NCBI GenBank assembly: GCA_003241965.1
Contig: QBMB01000002.1
Span: 53,715-117,714, forward strand
Length of the DNA: 64,000 bases
Direction of reading: 5' to 3'
DNA from: Burkholderiales bacterium
Lineage (GTDB): Bacteria; Pseudomonadota; Gammaproteobacteria; Burkholderiales; Burkholderiaceae_C
Part shown: in pieces, positions 50,403 to 57,527 of the stretch
Position numbering within the stretch: the stretch's first letter is position 1
Layout of the letters: each line of letters begins with the position of its first letter
The notes under the pieces: model-generated
Databases searched by the model: none
The model's input: the letters and a program-made list of their open reading frames with translations, nothing else
Told to the model about the DNA's origin: nothing
Program-made: the position numbers and the translations under genes

Positions 50403-52046
50403 ATGCTGGGCCAGATGCAGAGCCAACCCCTTTTGATTTCCACGCTGATCGTGCACGCCGAGCGGCACCACGCCAGCGGCGAGATCGTGTCCCGCCGTGT
50501 CGAGGGAGACATCCACCGCAGCAACTGGGGCCAGATCGCCGTGCGCTCGCGCAAGGTGGCCAATGCACTCAATGGCCTGCACCTCGCTTCCGGTGACCGC
50601 GTGGCCACCCTGGCCTGGAACGGCTACCGCCACCTGGAACTGTATTTCGGCGTCAGCGGCACCGGCCATGTGCTGCACACGCTCAACCCGCGCCTGCACC
50701 CCGAGCAGCTCACCTGGATCGTGAACCACGCCGAAGACAAGGTGGTCTGCTTCGACATGACCTTCCTGCCGCTGGTCAAGGCGGTGGCTGCCAAATGCCC
50801 CACGGTCAAACACTGGATCGCGCTGTGCGACGCCGACAAACTGCCCGCCGACAGCGGCCTGCCCGGCCTGCAGAGCTACGAGGCCTGGATCGGCAGCCAG
50901 CCCGACACCTACCACTGGCCCACGTTCGACGAGAACTCGGCCTCCAGCATGTGCTACACGAGCGGCACCACCGGCAACCCCAAGGCCGCGCTGTACTCGC
51001 ACCGCTCCACCATCCTGCACGCGTTCACTGCGGCCCTGCCCGACGCACTGGGCCTGAGCGCCCGAGACAGCGTGTTGCCGGTCGTGCCCATGTTCCACGT
51101 CAACGCCTGGGGCCTGCCGTACTCGGCGGCGGCCACTGGCTGCAAGCTGGTGTTTCCCGGCCCGGCGATGGACGGCAAGTCGATCTACGAACTGCTGGAA
51201 TCCGAGAAGGTGACCATGGCTGCAGGTGTGCCCACGGTGTGGCAGATGCTGCTGGGCCACCTGCAGGCCAACAACCTGAAGTTCAGCACGCTCAAGAGCA
51301 CGGTCATTGGTGGTTCGGCCTGCCCGCCGGCCATGATGAAGGCCTTCAACGACCAGTACGGCGTGGCCGTGATCCACGCCTGGGGCATGACCGAGATGTC
51401 GCCACTGGGCACGGTGTGCTCGCTGAAAAACGCGCAGATGGCGCTGCCTGCGGAGGAGCAACACAAGATCCTGCTCAAGCAGGGCCGCGCCGTGTATGGC
51501 GTGGACATGAAGATCGTCGACGAGGCCGGCGACGAGCTGCCGTGGGACGGCAAGCGCTATGGCGACCTGCTGGTGCGCGGGCCGTGGATCATTGCAAGTT
51601 ATTACAAAGGTGAAGGCGGAGACCCGCTGCGCTACGACGCTCAGGGCGAGGGCTGGTTCCCCACCGGCGACGTGGCCACCATCGACCCCGACGGCTTCAT
51701 GCAGATCACCGACCGCAGCAAGGACGTGATCAAGTCCGGCGGCGAATGGATCAGCTCGATCGACGTGGAGAACATCGCCATGGCCCACCCGGCCATTGCG
51801 ATGGCGGCCTGCGTGGGCATGCGCCACCCCAAGTGGGACGAACGGCCCATCGTGGTGGTGGTGAAGAAGCCCGGCATGGAAGTCACGCGCGAGGAACTGC
51901 TGGCGTTCTTCGAAGGCAAGACCGCCAAGTGGCAGATCCCCGACGACGTGGTGTTTGTCGACGCGATCCCGCTGGGCGCCACCGGCAAGATGCAGAAGAT
52001 GACCTTGCGCCAGCAGCTCAAGGACTACGTGTTGCCAGGGGTTTGA
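50403..52046 (+). CDS. fatty-acid/carboxylic-acid CoA ligase
   Basis: The 547-residue ANL-family enzyme has the AMP-binding loop YTSGTTGNPKAALYSHRS, the A5 motif HAWGMTEMSPLGT, the A7 region GEGWFPTGDVATID, the hinge DRSKDVIKSGGEWISS, and the catalytic lysine in GATGKMQKMTL. It activates a carboxylic acid, via an acyl-adenylate, to its CoA thioester. Its place ahead of a Liv-type importer and beta-oxidation genes suggests medium- or long-chain, branched or aryl-substituted acids as substrates. Confidence 0.93.
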   Translation: MLGQMQSQPLLISTLIVHAERHHASGEIVSRRVEGDIHRSNWGQIAVRSRKVANALNGLHLASGDRVATLAWNGYRHLELYFGVSGTGHVLHTLNPRLHPEQLTWIVNHAEDKVVCFDMTFLPLVKAVAAKCPTVKHWIALCDADKLPADSGLPGLQSYEAWIGSQPDTYHWPTFDENSASSMCYTSGTTGNPKAALYSHRSTILHAFTAALPDALGLSARDSVLPVVPMFHVNAWGLPYSAAATGCKLVFPGPAMDGKSIYELLESEKVTMAAGVPTVWQMLLGHLQANNLKFSTLKSTVIGGSACPPAMMKAFNDQYGVAVIHAWGMTEMSPLGTVCSLKNAQMALPAEEQHKILLKQGRAVYGVDMKIVDEAGDELPWDGKRYGDLLVRGPWIIASYYKGEGGDPLRYDAQGEGWFPTGDVATIDPDGFMQITDRSKDVIKSGGEWISSIDVENIAMAHPAIAMAACVGMRHPKWDERPIVVVVKKPGMEVTREELLAFFEGKTAKWQIPDDVVFVDAIPLGATGKMQKMTLRQQLKDYVLPGV

Positions 52047-52111
52047 AGCCCGCTTTTCGGACGGGTCAAGGTGCCGGGGGTGGCACCTTTACACAAGACA
52101 GTCGCCAGTGC

Positions 52112-52131
52112 GATACCCCCTAGGGGGTATC
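52112..52131. promoter_or_regulatory. perfect 20-bp palindrome upstream of the substrate-binding protein gene
   Basis: GATACCCCCTAGGGGGTATC lies 69 bases before the start codon. Such a long perfect palindrome in a promoter region suggests an operator. The pattern recalls CsoR-type metal-sensor sites, but no such regulator gene is near, so the binding protein is unknown. Confidence 0.45.
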
Positions 52132-52199
52132 CCTGTGTGCTGCACCGCAACAGGCTTGTAAGCTGCATGCGGACTCACCCCCAACCATCGGAGACAACA

Positions 52200-53432
52200 A
52201 TGCATTTCGCCATCAAGAGCCTCACCGCAGCATCGCTGCTCGCCTGCGCCCTCGCAGCACACGCCCAAAAGGGCGAGACCGTCAAGATCGCCCTGATCGA
52301 CCCACAAACCGGCCTCATGGGCCCCGTGGGCAACAACCAGCTCAAGAGCTGGCAGTTCTTCGCCGACAAGTTCACCCAGTCCAATCCGGCTGGCGTGAAG
52401 TTCGAGGTGATCGGCTTCGACAACAAGCTCAGCCCCGCCGAGAGCCTGAACAACTTCAAGGCCGCGCTCGACCAGGGCGTGCGCTACATCGCGCAGGGCA
52501 ACGGCTCCTCCGTGGCCGGCGCGCTGATCGAAGCGGTCAGCAAGCACAACGAACGCAACCCCGGCAAGGAAGTGATCTTCCTGAATTACGCCGCGGTCGA
52601 CCCCGATTTCACCAACAGCAAGTGCAACTACTGGCACTTCCGTTTTGACGCAGACACCTCCATGAAGATGGAGGCCATGACCACCTTCATGAAGGACCAG
52701 CCCGACGTCAAGAACGTCTACCTGCTCAACCAGAACTACTCGCATGGCCAGCAGGTCGCGCGTTTTGCCAAGGAAAACCTCTCGCGCAAGCGCCCTGACG
52801 TGAAGATCGTCGGCGAAGACCTGCACCCGCTGGCCCAGGTGCGCGACTTCGCGCCCTACGTGGCCAAGATCAAGGCCTCGGGCGCCGACACCGTGATCAC
52901 CGGCAACTGGGGCTCCGACCTCGCGCTGCTGGTGAAGGCCGCCAACGAAGGTGGCTACACCGGCAAGTTCTACACCTACTACACCGGCGTCACCGGTACC
53001 CCGACGGCGCTGGGCACCGGTGGCGAAGGCCGTGTGTACCAGGTGGCCTACCAGCACTACAACATGGGCGGTCAGATGGGCAAGTGGGCCGACGAGTTCA
53101 AGGCCAAGTACAAGGACGACATGTACACCGGCGCCATCCCGCTGGCCTACGCTGCGCTCTCCGACGCCATGGCCAAGGCCAAGTCGACCGACCCGGTGAA
53201 GGTCGCGGTGGCCATGGAAGGCCTGAAGTTCAAGGGTTTCAACGGTGAAGTGGAAATGCGCAAGCTGGACCACCAGTTGCAGCAGCCGCTGTTCGTCGCG
53301 GTCTGGCAGAAGGCCGGTGGCAAGTTCCCCTACAGCCCGGAGAACACCGGCATGACGCTGGCCCCGGTGAAGGAATATCCGTCCTACATCTCGAGCACTC
53401 CCACGAGCTGCCAGATGAAACGTCCAGGCTGA
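52200..53432 (+). CDS. Liv-type ABC transporter substrate-binding protein
   Basis: The 410-residue protein has a signal peptide (FAIKSLTAASLLACALAAHAQ) and the LivK/Leu-Ile-Val-binding fold: KIALIDPQTGLMGPVGNNQLKSW, ARYIAQG-type strand, DVKNVYLLNQNYSHGQQVARF, and GADTVITGNWGSDLALLVKAANEGG. It binds the ligand in the periplasm for the importer encoded downstream. Neighbouring acyl-CoA genes suggest that the ligand is a carboxylic acid rather than an amino acid. The protein is separated from the permease genes by a hairpin that can act as a partial terminator. Confidence 0.93.
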   Translation: MHFAIKSLTAASLLACALAAHAQKGETVKIALIDPQTGLMGPVGNNQLKSWQFFADKFTQSNPAGVKFEVIGFDNKLSPAESLNNFKAALDQGVRYIAQGNGSSVAGALIEAVSKHNERNPGKEVIFLNYAAVDPDFTNSKCNYWHFRFDADTSMKMEAMTTFMKDQPDVKNVYLLNQNYSHGQQVARFAKENLSRKRPDVKIVGEDLHPLAQVRDFAPYVAKIKASGADTVITGNWGSDLALLVKAANEGGYTGKFYTYYTGVTGTPTALGTGGEGRVYQVAYQHYNMGGQMGKWADEFKAKYKDDMYTGAIPLAYAALSDAMAKAKSTDPVKVAVAMEGLKFKGFNGEVEMRKLDHQLQQPLFVAVWQKAGGKFPYSPENTGMTLAPVKEYPSYISSTPTSCQMKRPG

Positions 53433-53490
53433 TCGACAAGACCGCTCCACGCACGACACCCGTTTCGTGCAGGGCGGTCGTCTTGGGTAG

Positions 53491-53523
53491 AACCAGCGCC
53501 GTTTCAGGCGCTGGTTTGTTTTC
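53491..53523 (+). terminator. hairpin between binding-protein and permease genes, possible partial terminator
   Basis: AACCAGCGCC (53491-53500), a 6-base loop and GGCGCTGGTT (53507-53516) form a perfect 10-base-pair stem, followed by TGTTTT. It would let more transcript cover the binding protein than the membrane components, a common arrangement in ABC importer operons. Confidence 0.75.
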
Positions 53524-53567
53524 ACTGTGCTCCGACGGCTGACACACCAGCCACGAAAGGCGAACTC

Positions 53568-54590
53568 ATGGAGTTCTTCATCATCTCCATGCTCAATGGA
53601 GTCAGCTACGGTCTGTTGCTGTTCATGTTGAGTTCGGGGCTGACCCTCATCTTCAGCATGATGGGTGTCCTCAATTTTGCGCACGCCAGCTTCTACATGG
53701 TGGGCGCCTACGTGGGCTACACGCTCTCCAGCTGGATCGGCTTCTGGCCTGCCCTGATCGTGGCGCCGCTGCTGGTGGGCGCCATGGGTGCGCTGTTCGA
53801 GCGCCTCACGCTGCGCAAGGTGCACAAGTTCGGCCACGTGCCCGAGCTGCTGGTGACCTTCGGTTTTTCCTACATCCTGCTTGAGGTGGTGCAGCTGATC
53901 TGGGGCCGCACGGCGCTGGACTTTGCGCCACCCGAGGCCTTGCGCGGCCCGGCCTTCACGCTGGTGCACCTCGCCGACGACACCCTGCACATGGTCTGGG
54001 GCGCAGCGGCCAGCGACGTGTGTTCCGCCGCCGGCGTGATCTGCTCGCCGTTCCCGGCCACACGCGGTTTCATGATGATGGTGGCCCTGCTCATGCTGCT
54101 GGCGCTGTGGCTGCTGCTCACGCGCACCCGCATCGGCCTGGTGATCCAGGCCGCGCTCACCCACCCCGAAACGGTGGAGAGCCTGGGGCACAACGTGCCG
54201 CGCGTCTTCATGCTGGTGTTTGGCGCCGGTACCGGGCTGGCCGGGCTGGCCGGCGTCATCGGTGGCAGCACCTTCGTCACCGAGCCGGCCATGGCCGCCA
54301 CGGTGGGTTCGGTGATCTTCGTGGTGGTGGTGGTGGGTGGCATGGGCTCGCTCTCGGGCGCGTTCCTCGCCTCGCTGCTCATCGGCGTGATCCAGACATT
54401 CGCGGTCGCCTTCGACTACTCATTCATCAGCCTGGCCCAGCAGCTCGGTATCCAGCTGTCGGACGCCGCCAAGGAGAACTCGGTGGTCAAGCTCACGCTG
54501 TCACAAGTGGCGCCGATCCTGCCCTACCTGTTCCTGGTGCTGATCCTGATCTTCCGCCCCAAGGGCCTGCTCGGCACGCGAGAGGGCTGA
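53568..54590 (+). CDS. Liv-type ABC transporter permease (LivH-like)
   Basis: The 340-residue protein has about eight membrane helices and the LivH signatures FFIISMLNGVSYGLLLFMLSSGLTLIFSMMGVLNFAHASFYMVGAYVG and GLVIQAALTHPETVESLGHN. It forms the membrane channel with the LivM-like protein. GMGSLSGAFLASLLIGVIQTFAVAF is the usual coupling region near the C-terminus. Confidence 0.94.
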   Translation: MEFFIISMLNGVSYGLLLFMLSSGLTLIFSMMGVLNFAHASFYMVGAYVGYTLSSWIGFWPALIVAPLLVGAMGALFERLTLRKVHKFGHVPELLVTFGFSYILLEVVQLIWGRTALDFAPPEALRGPAFTLVHLADDTLHMVWGAAASDVCSAAGVICSPFPATRGFMMMVALLMLLALWLLLTRTRIGLVIQAALTHPETVESLGHNVPRVFMLVFGAGTGLAGLAGVIGGSTFVTEPAMAATVGSVIFVVVVVGGMGSLSGAFLASLLIGVIQTFAVAFDYSFISLAQQLGIQLSDAAKENSVVKLTLSQVAPILPYLFLVLILIFRPKGLLGTREG

Positions 54591-54596
54591 CCCGAC

Positions 54597-55901
54597 ATGA
54601 GCAACATGCACAACTCCATCGTCCCCTCCGCCACCGGCTTCAACAAGGGCCGCTGGACCGTCTGGTCCCTCTTTGCCGTGGTCCTGCTGGCGGCACCTTT
54701 CGTGTTCACCAGCAACCTTGCAGTCACGATGCTCTCGCAGATGGGCATCGCCATCATTGCCTGCCTGTCCTACAACATCCTGCTGGGGCAGGGGGGCATG
54801 CTGAGCTTCGGCCACGCGGTCTACACCGGCCTGGGCTCCTATGTGGCCATGCACGCGCTCAATTCTGCGGCGGGTGGGCATCTGCCCATTCCCGTGACTT
54901 TGCTGCCGCTGGTGGGTGGTGTGGCGGGCCTGTTCTTCGCCGTCCTGTTCGGCTATGTCACCACCAAGAAAGCTGGCACCACGTTCGCCATGATCACGCT
55001 GGGCATGGCCGAGCTGGTGTTTGCCATGTCGCTGATGTTCTCCGAGTTCTTCGGTGGTGAAGCGGGCGTGTCGGGCAATCGGGTGATCGGTGAGGCATTC
55101 ATGGGCATCACCTACGGCCCACCGCGGCAGGTGTATTTCCTGATCGCGGTCTACACCTTCATCTGCGTCGGCCTCATGTTCGCCTTCACCCGCACGCCGC
55201 TGGGCCGCATCCTGAACGCCGTGCGCGACAACCCGGAGCGCGTGGAATTCATCGGCTACAACACGCAAAAGGTGCGGTACCTGTCCTTCATGATCGCCGG
55301 CTTCTTCGCCGGCATCGCGGGCGGCCTGGGCGCGCTCAACTTCGAGATCGTCACCGCCGAGGTGGTGGGTGCCGGTCGCTCGGGCGCCTACCTGCTGTTC
55401 ACCTTCCTGGGTGGCGCCACCATTTTCTTCGGCCCCATCATCGGCGGCATCCTGATGGTGCTGGCCTCGGTGTTGCTGTCGGAGCTGACCAAGGCCTGGC
55501 TGCTCTACCTGGGCCTGATCTTCCTGTTCATGGTGATGTATGCGCCCGGTGGCGTGGCCAGCCTGATCATGATCAACGTGCGTGTGGCGGCCCACGGCCT
55601 GCTCAAGCGCGTGCTGGGCAGCTACGCGCTGTTGACGGTGTTCGGACTGATCATGTTGTCCGGCGCCGGCGCCATGATCGAAATGATGTACCACCTGCAG
55701 CTCAACGCAGGGCAGAACACGGAGCTGCGTTTCATGGGCGCGAACCTGGACGCCCACAGCGTGACGAGCTGGGTGGGGTCGGTGGTCGTGCTGCTGGTGG
55801 GTCTGGGCTTGTTCGAGTGGGTGCGCCGGCGCTTCATGCTGCAGTGGCACGACATCCAGGTGACGATCGAAAAACAAACGCAGCAGCGGGAGACGGCATG
55901 A
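54597..55901 (+). CDS. Liv-type ABC transporter permease (LivM-like) with extended C-terminus
   Basis: The 434-residue protein has the LivM core (CLSYNILLGQGGMLSFGHAVYTGLGSYV, RTPLGRILNAVRDNPERVEFIGYN, MIAGFFAGIAGGLGALNFEIVTAEVVG). After about residue 325 it carries an extra section of about 100 residues. This begins with a helix around SLIMINVRVAAHGLLKRVLG, continues with two further membrane spans (ALLTVFGLIMLSGAGAMIEMM and WVGSVVVLLVGLGLFEWV) and a polar tail. Usual LivM proteins are shorter, near 330-360 residues. The start of the next gene lies inside its stop (ATGA). Confidence 0.92.
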   Translation: MSNMHNSIVPSATGFNKGRWTVWSLFAVVLLAAPFVFTSNLAVTMLSQMGIAIIACLSYNILLGQGGMLSFGHAVYTGLGSYVAMHALNSAAGGHLPIPVTLLPLVGGVAGLFFAVLFGYVTTKKAGTTFAMITLGMAELVFAMSLMFSEFFGGEAGVSGNRVIGEAFMGITYGPPRQVYFLIAVYTFICVGLMFAFTRTPLGRILNAVRDNPERVEFIGYNTQKVRYLSFMIAGFFAGIAGGLGALNFEIVTAEVVGAGRSGAYLLFTFLGGATIFFGPIIGGILMVLASVLLSELTKAWLLYLGLIFLFMVMYAPGGVASLIMINVRVAAHGLLKRVLGSYALLTVFGLIMLSGAGAMIEMMYHLQLNAGQNTELRFMGANLDAHSVTSWVGSVVVLLVGLGLFEWVRRRFMLQWHDIQVTIEKQTQQRETA

Positions 55902-56683
55902 GCACGGCGGCAAACACACCGGCGCTGGAGCTGCGCGATCTGCGCAAGAGCTTCGGCAAAACCGACATCATCCGCGGCGTGAACCTGGTGGTGAAACCGG
56001 GTGAGCGCGTGGCCATCATCGGCCCCAACGGCGCGGGCAAGTCCACGCTGTTCAACCTGATCTCGGGCCGCTTCGAGCCCAGCAGCGGCGACGTGATGCT
56101 GGGCGGGCACCGCATCAACGGCTTGAAGCCGTTCGAGATCAACCGCCTGGGCCTCTCGCGCAGCTTCCAGATCACCAACATCTTCCCCAAGCTCAGCGTG
56201 TTCGAGAACCTGCGCTGCGGCGTGCTCTGGAGCCTGGGCTACAAGTACACGTTTTTGAAGTTTCTCGCCAACCTCAAGGACGCGAACGACCGGGCTGAAG
56301 AGCTCATGCGCATGATCCACCTGGAGCGCAAGCACGACACGCTGGCCATGAACCTCACCTACGCCGAGCAGCGCGCGCTGGAGATCGGCATCACCATCGC
56401 CGGCGGCGCAGGCGTGATCCTGCTGGACGAACCCACGGCCGGCATGAGCAAGAGCGAAACCAGCCGCTTCATCGACCTGATCCGCGAGGTGACGGTGGGC
56501 AAGACGCTGCTGACCGTGGAGCACGACATGGGTGTGGTGTTCGGCCTGGCCGACCGCATTGCGGTGGTGGTGTACGGCGAGGTGATCGCCTTCGACACAC
56601 CCGAAGCCGTGCGCGCCAACCCGCGCGTGCAGGAAGCCTACCTGGGCTCGGTGCTGGCGGATCAACAGGCGGCAGGCCACTGA
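55898..56683 (+). CDS. Liv-type ABC transporter ATP-binding protein (LivG-like)
   Basis: The 261-residue ATPase shows Walker A IIGPNGAGKSTLFNLISG, the Q-loop region SRSFQITNIFPKLSVFENL, the family's modified signature TYAEQRALEIGITIAGGAG, Walker B VILLDEPTAGMS and the H-loop LTVEHDMGVV. It powers the importer as a heterodimer with the next gene product. Confidence 0.95.
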   Translation: MSTAANTPALELRDLRKSFGKTDIIRGVNLVVKPGERVAIIGPNGAGKSTLFNLISGRFEPSSGDVMLGGHRINGLKPFEINRLGLSRSFQITNIFPKLSVFENLRCGVLWSLGYKYTFLKFLANLKDANDRAEELMRMIHLERKHDTLAMNLTYAEQRALEIGITIAGGAGVILLDEPTAGMSKSETSRFIDLIREVTVGKTLLTVEHDMGVVFGLADRIAVVVYGEVIAFDTPEAVRANPRVQEAYLGSVLADQQAAGH

Positions 56684-56692
56684 GGACACACC

Positions 56693-57388
56693 ATGCTCGA
56701 CATACAAGACCTTCACGCCTACTACGGCAAGAGCCACGTGCTGCACGGGGTGCAGTTTTCAGTGGGCAAGGGCGAGATCGTGGCGCTGCTCGGGCGCAAC
56801 GGCTCGGGCCGCTCCACCACCGCCAAGGCCATCATGGGACTGGTGGACGCCACCGGCAGTGTGGCCTGGCAGGGCAAGCCCATCCTGGGCAAGAAGCCGT
56901 TCGAGATCGCCCACTTGGGCATTGGCCATGTGCCGGAGAACCGCGACATTTTCCCCAAGCTCACCGTGCACCAGAACCTGCTGCTCGGCCAGAAGGGCAA
57001 GGGCATCGGAGCGCGTTGGAGCTTTGACGACATGTACGCCATGTTCCCGCGCCTGAAAGAGCGCGAGCACACCGAAGCCGGCGTGCTCTCCGGTGGCGAG
57101 CAGCAGATGCTCACCCTGTGCCGCACCCTCATGGGCGACCCCGACCTCATCATCATCGACGAGCCCACCGAGGGTCTCGCGCCCAAGATCGTGGAGCTGG
57201 TGGCCCAGTACCTGCAGACGCTCAAGGCCCGCGGCGTGTCGGTGCTGCTGATCGAACAAAAGCTCACCATCGCGTTGAGCATTTCGGACCGGGTGCTGGT
57301 CATGGGGCACGGGAGCATCGTGTTCCAGGGCACACCCGAGACGCTTCGCGCCGACTCCCAGGTCCGAAAAGAATGGCTTGAGGTCTGA
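56693..57388 (+). CDS. Liv-type ABC transporter ATP-binding protein (LivF-like)
   Basis: The 231-residue ATPase has the signature LSGGEQQMLTLCRTLMGDPDLIIIDEPTEGLAPKIV and an H-loop-like VLLIEQKLTIA. The Walker A loop reads GRNGSGRSTTAKAI: the usual lysine is arginine. Arginine here can be seen in LivF proteins of related bacteria, but it is not the consensus. With the LivG-like partner it drives uptake. It ends the transporter unit; the next gene has its own promoter. Confidence 0.93.
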   Translation: MLDIQDLHAYYGKSHVLHGVQFSVGKGEIVALLGRNGSGRSTTAKAIMGLVDATGSVAWQGKPILGKKPFEIAHLGIGHVPENRDIFPKLTVHQNLLLGQKGKGIGARWSFDDMYAMFPRLKEREHTEAGVLSGGEQQMLTLCRTLMGDPDLIIIDEPTEGLAPKIVELVAQYLQTLKARGVSVLLIEQKLTIALSISDRVLVMGHGSIVFQGTPETLRADSQVRKEWLEV

Positions 57389-57416
57389 GGCCTGACTCGC
57401 TGGCGACAAGAGGCCC

Positions 57417-57457
57417 TTGCGGCAGCGCAGCAAGTTTCTAGAATCGAACGATCGTTC
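57417..57457 (+). promoter_or_regulatory. promoter and palindromic operator of the beta-oxidation genes
   Basis: TTGCGG (57417-57422), 16 bases, TAGAAT (57439-57444), then the perfect palindrome GAACGATCGTTC (57446-57457) directly over the expected transcription start. The symmetry and size suit a TetR-family repressor of the FadR/PsrA type that is released by acyl-CoA. A GC hairpin (GCCCCC/GGGGGC, 57485-57498) follows in the untranslated leader. Confidence 0.6.
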
Positions 57458-57527
57458 TTTTTCAGGAAGAACATCACAGTCAATGCCCCCACGGGGGCCG
57501 TTTTCCGCCAACAACGAAGGAGATTCC

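Noticed and set aside
52079..52100. Sigma-54 promoter suggested by TGGCAC near 52081.
   Set aside because: The required TTGC block at the correct spacing (GC at -12) is absent.
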